Shown here piece after piece: positions 23,046 through 34,246 of a stretch of DNA of 64,000 nucleotides. A program made the position numbers and the translations under genes. The DNA lies in contig JAEVHH010000003.1 in the NCBI GenBank assembly GCA_017607445.1, positions 1,860,001 through 1,924,000 of the forward strand. Reading direction: 5' to 3'. Under the pieces are notes generated by a model. It was given only the letters and a program-made list of their open reading frames with translations, did not search any database and was not told the origin of the DNA. The stretch comes from Histoplasma ohiense (lineage: Eukaryota; Ascomycota; Eurotiomycetes; Onygenales; Ajellomycetaceae). How positions within the stretch are numbered: position 1 is the first letter of the stretch; the number at the start of each line of letters is the position of its first letter.

Positions 23046-24359
23046 CTACTTTCCATACGCTAATTGAACACCCTCCATCTGCCTCATAAGTGTCAAACTG
23101 CTTTCTTCCTCATCTATGTCAACAGACATTTCAATTGTGGTTTTCGGACGGTTCTTGTTCAGTCCCTCAAGCAACATGCAAGATTTGCAGATCCTCTGAC
23201 TGGCCATATAACCACATCTCTCGCATTGGCCCATCGTTTGAAGTTTCATCCGCGGTTGACCCGATCCTGTACTGCCTTGAAGCTTCCTATACGGCAAAAT
23301 CTCCGTTTCATCAACATTGGCAATCTGATTTCCCGCCAGTTCTTTTTCCATCTCTGCCATTTCTCCAACATTTATCCCTCCCCGTTGGCTACCGCACCCG
23401 CCAGCCGAATAGCGTTCTGTCCCTCCCCGCATCGTCACGGCAAATGTACGGGTGAGCAATTTGCCAGACCTACTTATTTCCAGAGGTACCAGCCTGGCCA
23501 TGTCCTCCCCGCTCCTGACTATATCCAATATAGAGCTCGGGCGCACTTTCTCGAGATCCTTTATCAGTGTCCTCGCACTCCCTCGGAAAGCCTCCGGTGA
23601 ATAGATGCATTCAGTACTAAAATAACACAATTTCTTATAGTGGGCATACAGGACTATTTCCTTCTCATACGCATACTTGAGCGGTTTGCTCCGTTTGATA
23701 TCACTTGCCGACGACTCTGTCACAATATTCGTCGAACGCGCTAGTCGAGGAAGATCACCTCGTAATAGATTCATCACAATCGTCTCGGCAACATCATCCG
23801 CGTTATGTCCAGTGACAACATGTCCAATGCCTAACTTGGCAGCACCCCGGTCAAGCGCCTGTCGTCTGAACACTCCGCAATAAGTGCAATTCCCCTTTGT
23901 TCCAATCTCCGCAACCACCTGGTCCATCGTCCAGCCGTATAGCTCACCATATCCCACTATTTCTAGCGGCATGCAATATTGCATTGCATTGCGCTTAACT
24001 GTCTCCAGACTATCATCACGGTATCCCTTAATTCCCTCATCGATTGAGAGAAGCATAAGTTCCAGGCCATAGCCGTGGCGTTCATTCAGCGTTTTGAGAA
24101 CTGAGGCGAGGACGGTGCTGTCCTTACCACCACTGGCACCGATGGCGACGCGTTCGCCCTGGATAAAAAGAGCATTCGTGGTTATAGTATCATGAATTTC
24201 AGTTTCAAAAATTTCGACAAAGCATGCTTTGCAGAGTTTGTGTCTGTTTTTAGGGCGTATAATAAGGGCACGAGCGGATTTGCACCGGTAGCATAGGGTG
24301 GGGGCCATCATAGACGGATACATGAGTCGATGGGAGGAGTGAAAACTTGCATAGGTCAT
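23046..24359 (-). CDS. NCS6: Cytoplasmic tRNA 2-thiolation protein 1 (adenylating thiouridylase subunit)
   Basis: With Ncs2 this protein activates uridine 34 of Lys, Glu and Gln tRNAs by adenylation and transfers sulfur from the Urm1 pathway, in the cytosol. Seen: N-terminal zinc motif CYRC...CKAC (residues 23-46), PP-loop ATPase signature SGGKDS (76-81), CTYCGVFRRQALD with the catalytic-type Cys pair, GHNADD, YSTECIYSPEAFRG-like block, and a C-terminal CERC...CKSC zinc motif. No introns; stop is TAG. Homology starts at MAPTLC, so the likely start is Met 18 (24306-24308), not the upstream Met. The region 290-350 is longer than in yeast, as in filamentous ascomycetes. Its single Trp is TGG. 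CpG-rich against CpG-free neighbours. The only intact host gene here. Confidence 0.96.
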   Translation of the reverse strand: MTYASFHSSHRLMYPSMMAPTLCYRCKSARALIIRPKNRHKLCKACFVEIFETEIHDTITTNALFIQGERVAIGASGGKDSTVLASVLKTLNERHGYGLELMLLSIDEGIKGYRDDSLETVKRNAMQYCMPLEIVGYGELYGWTMDQVVAEIGTKGNCTYCGVFRRQALDRGAAKLGIGHVVTGHNADDVAETIVMNLLRGDLPRLARSTNIVTESSASDIKRSKPLKYAYEKEIVLYAHYKKLCYFSTECIYSPEAFRGSARTLIKDLEKVRPSSILDIVRSGEDMARLVPLEISRSGKLLTRTFAVTMRGGTERYSAGGCGSQRGGINVGEMAEMEKELAGNQIANVDETEILPYRKLQGSTGSGQPRMKLQTMGQCERCGYMASQRICKSCMLLEGLNKNRPKTTIEMSVDIDEEESSLTLMRQMEGVQLAYGK

Positions 24360-24639
24360 GAAAATAGATGGGGCCAGGACTTCCTATTAAGGACTAGTGA
24401 CCCAAGTCTCAACTAGCGTAATCCACCACTTGGCGCCTACTTCACTTACCTCGGTAAAATCTACTCGATCTTGCTTGCAAACTTTGGAAATGAGAAATCA
24501 GAACTGAGATAAAATCTCTTCTTCAATATATAATTGAAAAAACGAGTTTTCCGTATTTTATGAGCAGTAATGTGGTTTATTAACTATATGCGGCTAAGCT
24601 TTGCATTCTCTAACCAGCCAACTTCACCTTGGTTTGTAT
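24360..24639. other. NCS6 upstream region
   Basis: Presumed promoter and 5' UTR of NCS6. Composition is intermediate, with CG dinucleotides kept to about 24600. No TATA box or known operator is certain. Confidence 0.4.
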
Positions 24640-24828
24640 TATTATTATTATTCTTCCGTTATACTCGTATGCAAGCAGCGCTTATGACGAGTCCTTGTGT
24701 GATGTTAAATACAGGCAAGAGTTGGTTATACCAGAGAAATGCTTAGTGTTGAACAACACCAAGAATATAACAAGAACATAGAAAAATTAATGAAATACAG
24801 AATTTGATATATACAATACAGATTTTTA
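24640..24828 (-). mobile_element. SINE/LINE 3'-end fragment with ATT-repeat tail
   Basis: About 185 bp closely similar to the tail part of the SINE at 33841-34246: an attattattatt run on the left (the 3' tail when read on the minus strand), then tatgcaagcagcgcttatga, and so on until both diverge after acaatacagattt. The tRNA-like head is absent here, so it is either a 5'-truncated SINE or the end of its partner LINE. Confidence 0.78.
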
Positions 24829-25139
24829 GACTGGCTGTATGACTATATATGAGACTGAGACTAAATTTTTCTTCAGTTTTATTATCAAATTTCTTAGTTC
24901 TGATCTCATATAGTGTTTATTAAATTAGTCATTTTACACTATTTATATTATAAATCTAGTCTCAGATTATATTCTTTTTATAAATTACTGATTCTAATTT
25001 CATTTGATTCCATCTTATAAAATGAAATCAAATGAGATCATGATTTACTCTATATAAATGATATAATGATATGAATGTTATCAAAAATCATTATCTATCA
25101 AAAGAAGTTTAGTGTATTTATACTCTAGTTCTATTTTGA
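24829..25139. other. AT-rich spacer without recognised feature
   Basis: Very AT-rich sequence with no sustained reading frame. A short inverted pair, aaatcaaatgagat near 25020 and tcatttgattcc near 24995, is visible. No family recognised. Confidence 0.4.
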
Positions 25140-25280
25140 ACTAGTAATGATAGTGATAGATAGATCCACTGAAGTGGATAGATTAACAGTAATAGATTGA
25201 CAGCAATAGATAGATTAACAATAGTAGATAGATTGACAATGATAGATAAATTGACAGTGATAGATAGATTGATTGACAGA
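25140..25280 (+). repeat. Minisatellite of gatagattgacaatgatagat type
   Basis: Seven or so imperfect units built on gatagattaacagtaatagat / gatagattgacaatgatag. Lies immediately before the Gypsy-D copy 1 LTR remnant. Short frames on either strand here only reflect the repeat. Confidence 0.8.
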
Positions 25281-25364
25281 AATGTAAATCTCAAGTCAAA
25301 AAATATTAGAAATACAAATCTCATTCAAACTTCAATCAAATACATTTTTTTAGAAGGATTTTAT
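25270..25364 (+). repeat. Gypsy-D copy 1 LTR, left part (split by Gypsy-B)
   Basis: Matches 56735-56846 of Gypsy-D copy 2 (caaacttcaatcaaat, then tttttttagaaggatttta). It continues at 31567 after Gypsy-B. The LTR start is not resolved; the shared block begins near 25270. Confidence 0.65.
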
Positions 25365-25960
25365 TGTAACAGACATACTTCAATTAACAATCTAGCACTA
25401 TTCTAATACAGATTATGAATTGATTAAGAAAAGAAAGAGAAAAGAAATCAGAAAAAAAGATCATATAAAGAGAGTTCTTATAGAGAGAAGTTCAGAGCAG
25501 AAGAATATCAGAAGCCATTTCACAGTGAAGCATGAAATGAAAGAACATTAAAAGCTATACAGAAGAATTGTTAGAAACTATATGAATGTGAAGTATAAGA
25601 CAAAAGAATCATTGAGAGCTACACAGAAGAATCATTAGAGACTACATAAGTATGAAATATAAAGTGAAAGAATGTTAGAAGCTACACAGAAGAATCATTA
25701 GAGACTATATAAATATGAAATATGAAGTGAAAGAATGTTAGAAGCTATATGAAAGAATTGTTAGAGACTTTATAAATGCAGAGTATGAAGTGGAAGAATG
25801 TTAAGAGTTATACAGAAGAATTGTTAGAAACTATATGAATGCAGAGCACAGAGTGAAAGAACATTGAGAATTATATAAGATCACAACAGTCAGAAACAAG
25901 CAGATGCAGAAGAAGAGTTGATTATGTAAGTTAATTATTAATAAATACTAACTCATCACA
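25365..25960 (-). repeat. Gypsy-B 3' LTR
   Basis: 596 bp from tgtaacagacatac to catcaca on the plus strand. Contains tandem units of about 60 bp (aagaatgttagaagctatac...). Differences from the other LTR are mostly C/T and G/A transitions, and length is identical. Confidence 0.93.
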
Positions 25961-28900
25961 TTATCCCTCTCTACTGAGGTGAGTGAGGACTTGTAGATGT
26001 CTAGAGCAGTGATGTTCTTCAAAATGAATACAGATTCTCAGATTGAATGATTGTATTCTACTCATTTAATGAGGTATTCACAGCAGTGGTGGTTGATTCT
26101 ATTGTCAAGAATTGCTTTGATTTCCCACTTGAGTTTATTGTCTTCTTCTATAATGATGAATGGCTGTCAATTGAAGATTCTCTGTGAGGGGAATGAATCC
26201 TCAGCTGCAGGTTGGAGCAGATTTATATGAAAGACATCATAAATATCAGATGAAATATTGAGTTGATAATTATATATATCTAACACTTTCTTCACTGTAT
26301 ATTTGATGTGATGATAATCTAGTGTACACAAGAAGTGATCTGTTCTTATATTCTTGAGATTCAGTCAGACTTTGTTTTCTATATGATATTGAGTTGCAGA
26401 ACTTCTTCTGATGTTTGCTTGATTTTTATAATCTTGCTGAATGCTGATTATTGAAGCTTCTGCTCATTTGCAGACTTTCTTCAGCTTGTTCACAATATTC
26501 TCTGCTGTCTGTATGAAGCTGTGAATGTACATGGTTTCTCAGAGAGTCTCAGAGAAGTTCAGAATCTCTAGATTATATCTGTGTAGAAGAAAGAATGAGC
26601 TTACATCTGTTGTAGTGAAATCTCAACTGTTAATTGCAATCTCAATGTATGACAGCAGATTGCTTCAGTTGTCTTGTGTGTAATTGCAGAATTTATGAAG
26701 AATATTCTTTATCATTTATATCATTCTCTTGATAGCTCCATCAGTCTCTGAGTGGTACACTGTTGATAACTTTCATTCAATTCTTAATAATTGGCATATG
26801 CAGACTCAGAGTGTGCTGATGAATTGACTGTCTCTATTCAACACAATGAATGAAAACAGACTGTGTATATGATAGAATAGGCTTCTGATGAAGACATCTG
26901 CAACTACTTTGATATTCATTTTATCACAGAACTGTAGTATTACATTCTTGCTGAGTTGATTGACAATGACTAGAATGTTTATAGAATCTCTGCTTTTGAA
27001 TAAGAAAACTGTAAAATTGATAGCTATATTGTATCAAGTTCAGTCAGAGACAGATAGAGACTTCAGCATCTCTTTTCAGTGTTCATATCATACTGTCACT
27101 GAGCCACAGCAATTACAGTTGTATATGAACTGATATATATCTTTCAATATATCTGATCAGTAGAATTCTTGAATGATGATGTTGTACATGATTTTGTATT
27201 CTGAGTGTTCAGTCATCAGCAAGTCATGAATTTCTTACATGATCTGTGTTTGTAGAGATTCTGAATTGGAGACTCATCATCTATCTCAAAAGCATAAGCA
27301 GTTGTCATTGTTGATCAAATATGCTGAGATATTCATTCTTGAGTATATGTCTGCAGGGAATTGAGATGTTTTACTTTGTATGATTTCAGCAGCTTGTTGT
27401 CAGAATTCATCTGCTTCTGCTGCTAGTCTCCATTGTTCTTCAAGCAAGGGTTTTTGAGCTTGAAACTGATTGATGTGTATATGAGATTCATCTGATTGTG
27501 TAGAACTTTCTATGATTGTGGAGTTGATTAACTGATACTCTCAGTGTTTTCATCTGTTATCTAAGTCATCAGATGATATATCTTGTTCTCAGTGAGACAG
27601 AGCATCTACAAGAATGTTCTCTACTCCAGATCAATAACAAATTGTGAATGAAAAATGGCTAAGAAACAATGATCAATGCATATGTCTCTCAATGAGCTTA
27701 TAAGTGATTGTGAAGTATTCTAAATTCTTATAATCAGTAACAATCTCAAACTTCTCAACACTCATAAGTTCAGACTCTCATTCTTTGAGATATTGTATGA
27801 TTGCTAGAAGCTTCTTGTTGTAGATCTTGTAGTTGCATTCAACAGATGACATTTTTTTTGAGATGAAGACACAAGATTGTAGAACATCTTTGTTATTGTA
27901 TTGCATTAGTATCTCATCTACTACATAACTCAAGATGTCTGTTTTGAGAATTGTATGCTTATCTGAATTGAATGATTGCAGCATTGAGATGTTTGTGAAT
28001 ATACACTTCAGCTTTTTGAATACTATGTCCACTTTGTCAGTTCATTGAAATACAGTGTCTTTCCAGATCAGATCTGTCAGTGATTGTACAATATTGAAGA
28101 AGTCTTTGATGAATCTTCAGTAGAAGTTGATGAATTCTAGAAAGCTTTTAGTCTCTTTTACTGAGACTGATATCTCTCAGTTGAGAATTGCTTCCATCTT
28201 TTTAGAATTCATGTATACATCTTTTTCAGCTTCAATGATGAATTCTAGATAGGTTATAGACTTGGTCTCAAAGTCACATTTGTCAATGTCCACTTGCAGT
28301 TCAGCTTTTCATAGACAGTCAAGCACTTGTTGTATGTGTTTATAATACTCAGTGAGCAATCCATCAGTGAATATCAAGATATCATTCATATACACTGAGG
28401 TGATCTCATTGAGCAGATCTTATAGAGCCCAGTTAATGTATTTCTGAAATATACTCAGAGCATTCACTAATCCAAAAAGAGTCACTGTCCATTCATATAA
28501 TTCATAATGCATATGAAAGACAGTTAGTCATTCATCATCTTCATTAATTCTTATCTTATAGAAGGCTGCAGAGATGTCAAGTTTCATAAATCATTTTGTT
28601 TTTTCTATTCATTCAAGTGTTTCATTGATAAGTGGGAGAGAGTATCAGTTCTTCCATGTAATCTTGTTGAGTTTTTGATAGTTGATGCAGAATCATAAGC
28701 CTTCTTCTGATTTCTTTGTAAACAGTACAGATGCTGCAGTGGGTGAGTTGCTAATACAAATGAAGTCTTTATCTAGTAATCTGTTGAGTGTTTTTTGTAG
28801 AATGAGAAGTTCATCATGCAATATACTGTAGAGAGAATCTCAGAGTGATTGTGAGTTCTTACTGTCTTTCTTGATGAGCTCAATTGTATGATCTATATCA

Positions 28901-29526
28901 GATTCTCAGTGAGAAGAAAGCTTCTCAGCTTCTTTCTTATCAAACACATCTGCAAAGTCTTTGTATGATTTGAGTAGTTTCTTGTGTGATTTTTTGAGAT
29001 CTTTGAATTCTAACTTTTCTAACACTTTTTTGATATCTGTTATGCTAGCAGCAAACACTTGAATGTTCTTCTTCTCATATGCTTGATGAGTTAGTAGTTT
29101 GTACACTTTCACTGATATCTGAGTGAGATCAGCAGTTCTATCAACATTCTTCTCATAAACACAGTCATCTTCTGAGAAAATAAGACAGCAGTTGCATGCA
29201 TTCAACAAGGTTTCAAATTCTGTGAGTCATGATAGATCAAGCATTAGATCATACTCAAGGCTTTGTATTTTGTATATGTATACATTTTTTTTCTCATATT
29301 CTTCTACATCAACATTAAATCTTACCATGTTGTAGGAGGTGGATCCTCTGAGGCTGTCAAATCCACTGAGTTTACACAGTTTGAAAAAGAGGATACACTG
29401 AAGCTTATGCTTCTCAATCAGCTGGGTGTCTATAAGAGTGTAATGAAGGAAATCACTGTCTATCATTGCTTGTATATTGACTAGACTATTTACAATAATA
29501 GAGACTATAATTGTGTCTGCTTGCAT
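25961..29526 (-). pseudogene. Gypsy-B pol: protease - RT - RNase H - integrase - chromodomain-like end
   Basis: Starts at Met 29524-29526. Protease AMIDSDF (DSG changed to DSD); a 100-residue linker; RT with KLDISAAF, motif C altered to YMND; FINFY followed by TGA then RF (family YRRF); RNase H with LKTD and the LLAIIQYLKE block, where the family Arg codon CGA has become CAA; integrase near 26950-27300; chromodomain-like end near 26060-26160 with TGG kept in the KLKWE motif. Many TGA at Trp/Arg sites. Inactive. Confidence 0.87.
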
Positions 29527-30593
29527 CTTCTGCTCAAATCTTCAGCTAGCTTTCTGCTTCTTGAGCTTTTATCTACATTTTAGAGCAAGAGTTTGTCTTT
29601 TCTCTGTTCTTGTCTATCCACAGACAACACAGTGTTTACATGTGTGAGGGGTTTACTCAGAGTGATTGCATTCAGACATTGATTTGTGAAGTGCTCTGAC
29701 TTGTCACAATGTATGCAGACTTCTCTGACAATTCAGTTGATGATGTTCTTCTCTGAGATGTTGAGAACTCTCAAATGATTTGCATTTACATGTGAGACTC
29801 AGTTCATTGATTCTGATTCAGAGGTGGGGAATGCTGTAGAGCAGTTCAGAGTGTACATATTTGTTCAGCAGAATCCTCTACAATTTTGAAGTGTGCAGAA
29901 CTGAGACAGATTGTTGTTCAACAGATAAAAATTAGCACAGAATTCACTGTATATTGAGAGCTTCAGACACTCTATACTTCAGTTATACAACTGAAAGTTC
30001 AAATTCTTGAACAATATATTGATCTTGACAGTGTTATCTCAGTCTTGCTCATCTGCTTCTAGAAGCTTGTGATTGAATTCAGAAAGATAAGTTGTCAACA
30101 CAACATTCATCTGACAAGTTTGATTAAGCCAGTCTAATGCTTTGACTTGAAGTGTAGAATTGAGAAAGAGAAAGTTGAGTTGTTGAAAGACTAGCTCTGA
30201 TGTACACTGATGATTCTGACAATAGCTCATTCAGAGTTGAAATTTTGCTAACACATCATCATTCAATCTGCTATGGATATATCATGCTTGATTGAATAGT
30301 GAGTCTATTGCTTGTTCATCAATGTTCAATTTGATATTTGCTTTTGACTTTCATGTAAGATAGAGTGCTAGATCTCTCTCATATTTGTTGAGGATTGAAA
30401 GCTTCTCTCTTGAGAACTTCTCATGAGGCACAGATGTAGAAGAAATAATGAATGTGAGAGTGCTCATCTCAGCAAGTCATTGTTGCAATTCAGTCATCTG
30501 TAGCATCTGCTGCTGAAGAATGCTTTGTAGGTCTAAGTTATTGTCCACTGCATTCAGATGCAGTGGATGTTTGTAGAATTGTTTATAGTTCAT
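29527..30593 (-). pseudogene. Gypsy-B gag
   Basis: Likely start ATG at 30591-30593 (MNYKQFYKHPLH). A retrotransposon-gag core lies near 30040-30230 (ELVFQQLNFLFLNSTLQ, YLSEFNHKLLEADEQD) and a zinc knuckle CIHCDKSEHFTNQC near 29690-29735. Interrupted by TGA codons. It would form the particle and bind element RNA. Confidence 0.82.
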
Positions 30594-30970
30594 TTCAATA
30601 TCTAAAAACATGTAATAATAAAAAAAAGAAAAAGAAATACTTGTAGACACTCAGTTCTCTCACAGACATTATTCACAGTATTGCAGTACTAAGCTTTATC
30701 AAGCTTCTTCATGAACACTATTCACAGCATTACAGTTCATAGACACTCAGATCTTGTAGAATATAATTGATTGTATCTCAGATGCTTAAACACAATGATC
30801 TATATAACTAATAATGAGAGCACTCAGACTCATGAGAAATCTCTTGTAATGACTAGATACTCAGATCTGTAAACAATGCACTCAGATGTAAGAACTGATA
30901 ACAACACACTTAGATGTAAGAACTAATAACAAGACACTCAAATCTTAAACATAGAAGAATCAATTTATAA

Positions 30971-31566
30971 TGTAACAGACATACTTCAATTAATGATCTA
31001 GCACTATTCTAATACAGATTATGAATTGATTAAGAAAAGAAAGAGAAAAGAAATCAGAAGAAAAGATTATACAAAAAGAGTTCTTATAGAGAGAAGTTCA
31101 GAGTGAAAGAATATCAGAAGCTGCTTCACAGTGAAGTGTGGAGTGAAAGAATATTAAGAGCTACACAGAAGAATCATTAGAAACTATATGAGCACAGAGT
31201 GTGAAGTGAAAGAATCATTGAAAGCTACCCAGAAGAATCATTAGAGACTATACAAGCACAGACCACAGAGTAAGAGAATGTTAGAAGCTATGCAGAAGAA
31301 TTGTTAGAGACTATATAAATGCAGAACACAGAGTGAGAGAATGTTAGAAGCTATATGAAAGAATTGTTAGAGACTTCATAAGTGCAGAGCACAGAGTGGA
31401 AGAATGTTAAGAGCTACACAGAAGAATCATTAGAAACTACATGAGCACAGAGCACAGAGCAGAAGAACATCAAGGGTTACACAAGATCACAACAGCCAGA
31501 AACAAGCGGGTGCAGAAGGGGAGTTGATTGCGTAAGTTAATTATTAACAGATACTAATCCATCACA
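30971..31566 (-). repeat. Gypsy-B 5' LTR
   Basis: 596 bp, same termini as the left LTR. The internal side starts with ttataaattgattctt read on the minus strand, matching the sequence after the 5' LTR of Gypsy-C, so this is the presumptive primer-binding side. Confidence 0.93.
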
Positions 31567-32268
31567 TTTATAGAGAAAAAAGAAAAAAGAAAAAAATTCA
31601 ATTTGAATATAATAAATATAAAAAATAAAAAATATAAACAAGAAAAAAAAAAGAAAATAAATTCTAAGAAAAGTCTAAAAACTCTCAGTTTATTTATCTT
31701 TATTTCATTCTTCATCTTTTATTTTCTCTTTTTTCTTTCATCATTTCTCTCATTCTCTTTCTCTGTCATTCTCATTCAATACTTCTTTCAGTGTTTGTAG
31801 ATGATCAGCACTTATTTTGAGTGCAGAGATATAGATAAATATTTATTTTTTTACTTCTTTTCTTTCTTATCAATCTATTCATTCTTCAGTATATTCAATT
31901 AAAAAAGGTATTTTCTCTCATTTTTTTCTTTCATTTTGTAATGCACTCATTTATTATTCTCATTTATTATTTCCTTATTATCTTATCTTTGCTTATTCTT
32001 ATCTCTTTTCATTATACTCTCGCTACTGCTATTTCTATATGTATATATATATCAATGTATGTATTTCATACATCTTCTTTCTCTTTCTTTTCTTTCTTAG
32101 CAATTAGCTACACTACACTTCTACACTATACTCTACATTATGTTACTATTGTTATTATCTCTGCTATGCTATATACTATCTTCTACTATTTACTCTTCAC
32201 ACTGTCACTATCTTTCACAGAGTTTTTAATCACTTAATCTTTGAGAGACAGTTTGTTGAGTAATAGTC
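31567..32268 (+). mobile_element. Gypsy-D copy 1: rest of LTR and leader
   Basis: 31567-31931 parallels 56847-57228 (3' LTR of copy 2), ending in ctttca. From 31936 (tgtaatgcactc) the sequence parallels the leader of copy 2 at 44180-44488, including gtatatatatat and catcttctttctctttc. No coding sequence recognised in the leader. Confidence 0.7.
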
Positions 32269-33431
32269 ATGACCTCTATCTGCAGCATCTGCTGTACTTA
32301 TGTTATTGCTGAACTCAAAGCAATAAACAGCATTGAAGAAAACTGTGAAATGTACACTTCTGTCACTGAAAGTGTACAACAAGCATCACTCTTCTCTATA
32401 GAACTGAACTCTGAATATAGTTCAGAAGAAGACATCTCTTCTAAAAATCTCAATACAATTGAGACTGAAAAAAGAGCTGTGATTAGAAGAATCAAGAAGT
32501 TAGAGACTGAAAAGAAATTGCAAAAACTTCAACATCAGTGTGATACTTTACTACAAAAATTGAATGAAACAATTTCAGTCACTTAAAATACACTTGAAAC
32601 ACATTCAAATCATGATAGAGATGCAACTAGTATGAATTGTAACTGTGAAAATACTACAAACATTCTCAGACCACTGAAATTCATGCTACAAACACTCAAC
32701 ATCTTAATAAAAAGTGCTGTGACAACTGTCAGTGAGAGATCTAGTTGAGTATCACTTTGACAATTAGAACTTTGAGATTCTGATATGAGTGATCAATCTT
32801 TTCAGAGAGATGTGGAAAAGTTCTGAGATTAAAATATGAAAGAATTTAAAAACTTTGTTACAGCTGCTATTGCTTTTCATATCAGTAATCTTGATTACTA
32901 CAACAAACACAATCATCAAAAGATTATCAAAGCTGTCACTCATTTCAATGTTGAGATGCAACAATATTGATATCAATATACACATAATATATGAACTTTG
33001 TCATCATGAAAAGAATTTGTTAGTTGAATGCAATGTCAAATCATCAATTCAGATAAAAGTTTCTGAGATGTTGATAGACAGTACTGAAAAACAGAGCAAC
33101 AAAAAGATCAGACAGTTCAACAATTTACTTCACACTTACAATCAATTGAAGCATGTCTGCAGCATTCTTATAGTGAATATCATTGAAAATCACATCTCTA
33201 TATGAAAGTTCTATCTTTCATTCACTGAGAATTCAACAAATATGCAATCAAATTGAAAGAGTTAAGCTATGATGCCACTCTACATAAACTTGTAATGACA
33301 GAATCAAATCTGTCAGAGAGATGAAAAAAGCTTAAAGAGAAGTCAAATTTCAAAAATCTCATTCAAAGCTTTAACAACAGAAATAATGCTGATAATAGAT
33401 CACAAAACAAACACAGATGAAATGACACTAC
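32269..33431 (+). pseudogene. Gypsy-D copy 1 gag (truncated)
   Basis: Start MTSICSICC at 32269; Glu/Ser-rich N-terminus and a predicted coiled coil near residues 70-105 (TEKRAVIRRIKKLETEKKLQ). Beyond a TAA the frame continues with stops, mainly TGA, to the gag core near 32840-33200 (FVTAAIAFHISNLDYYNKHN; TEQQKDQTVQQFTSHLQSIE). It is cut at 33431 by LINE-B copy 3 just before the zinc knuckle. Confidence 0.75.
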
Positions 33432-33840
33432 TTTTATTTGTTTGTTTATTTATTTGTATTGATTTAATATTCTGAAGAAAACACAGACAGCACTCATGTT
33501 TCAGAAGTCTTCTGAAGAATATGAAAACATGCTATACTGAAGAGATTTCTATGTACACAGAGAAAGAGAAAACAGAATTTAGATGATAATTCTTGAGAAG
33601 ACTCAGCTCATTGAAAAGGATTTTACTGAGCTGCACATTCACTTCTGATTCAATGTATGATTATTTATGATAAAGCTATAGTGTGGTTTCTGAGAGGACT
33701 GCTGCTGCTGTGTCTGAAAAGCTTTATAGTGAATGAAGAGAGATAACTCTCTCAGTTGATCTGAGAACTGTCTGCACTTCTAACAATAGAAGAAAGACAG
33801 ATGAAATAGACAAAAAAAAAGAGAAAAAATGAATATTCTG

Positions 33841-34246
33841 CAAATTATTATTATTATTATTATTATTCTTCTGTTATACTTGTATGCAAGCAGCGCTTAT
33901 GACGAGTCCTTTTGTGATGTTAAATACAGACAAGAGTTGGTTATATCGGAGGAATGCTTAGTGTTGAACAGCATCAAGAATATAACAAGAACATAGGAAA
34001 ATTAATGAAAGACAGGATTTGATACATACAATACAGATTTCCAGCTCAGAAACAATAAGCTAAATCAGATAGTAGGTCCATCTGAAGATATCTACTTGAC
34101 AAGTTCACATCTCATTATTTTAGAAGCTAAGAAGTTGGCTCTGGATGTAATGTTGTTCCCTGTGGGTTTCAAACCCACGCACCTTGGGTCCCCACACCAA
34201 GGCGCTACCTGGTGGCCGCATTACCCATTCGGCCACCGGGGGGAAA
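33841..34246 (-). mobile_element. tRNA-derived SINE, 406 bp
   Basis: Read on the minus strand: a tRNA-like head with A- and B-box-like sequences (34246 down to about 34155), an unrelated body, then about 190 bp shared with 24640-24828, ending in an (AAT)n tail at 33844-33866. It interrupts LINE-B copy 3: attctg occurs at 33835-33840 and 34247-34252, within a longer imperfect duplication, and the uninterrupted sequence is seen near 19425. GC-rich head with CG dinucleotides kept. SINEs with this build use RNA polymerase III and a partner LINE's machinery. Confidence 0.82.
34155..34246 (-). ncRNA. tRNA-like head of the SINE (Pol III promoter region)
   Basis: Folds into tRNA-like arms: closing ttccc/gggaa, an 8-bp D-like stem ggtggccg/cggccacc with A-box-like tggccgaatggg, a 9-bp central stem gcgccttgg/ccaaggtgc, and a T arm gtggg-tttgaaa-cccac with B box ggtttgaaacc (consensus ggttcgaancc with CG to TG). 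The central arm is too long and its loop ambiguous, so no isotype is assigned; it is tRNA-derived, not a working tRNA. Confidence 0.7.

Larger units (their letters stand above)
25365..31566 (-). mobile_element. Gypsy-B, complete Ty3/gypsy LTR retrotransposon
   Basis: 6,202 bp, minus orientation, with two 596-bp LTRs (25365-25960 and 30971-31566), TG...CA termini and a 5-bp target duplication tttat at 25360-25364 and 31567-31571. Gag then pol read right to left. It sits in the LTR of Gypsy-D copy 1: the empty site is seen at 56840 in copy 2. Same family as Gypsy-A and C but with longer LTRs. Coding frames hold many TGA. Confidence 0.95.

Noticed and set aside
23064..24072. Several plus-strand frames of 60-178 codons opposite NCS6
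   Set aside because: They are shadows of a strongly conserved minus-strand gene with unambiguous motifs.
25140..25280. CRISPR-like array
   Set aside because: Units are contiguous and imperfect with no spacers; a minisatellite in a eukaryotic genome.
31603..32237. Short hydrophobic plus-strand frames in the Gypsy-D LTR and leader
   Set aside because: They fall in pyrimidine-rich LTR/leader DNA, differ between copies, and match no protein family.
34155..34246. A functional tRNA gene
   Set aside because: Central arm is too long, isotype unclear, acceptor end mispaired, and the unit has a body and tail with target duplication; SINE head is the better reading.
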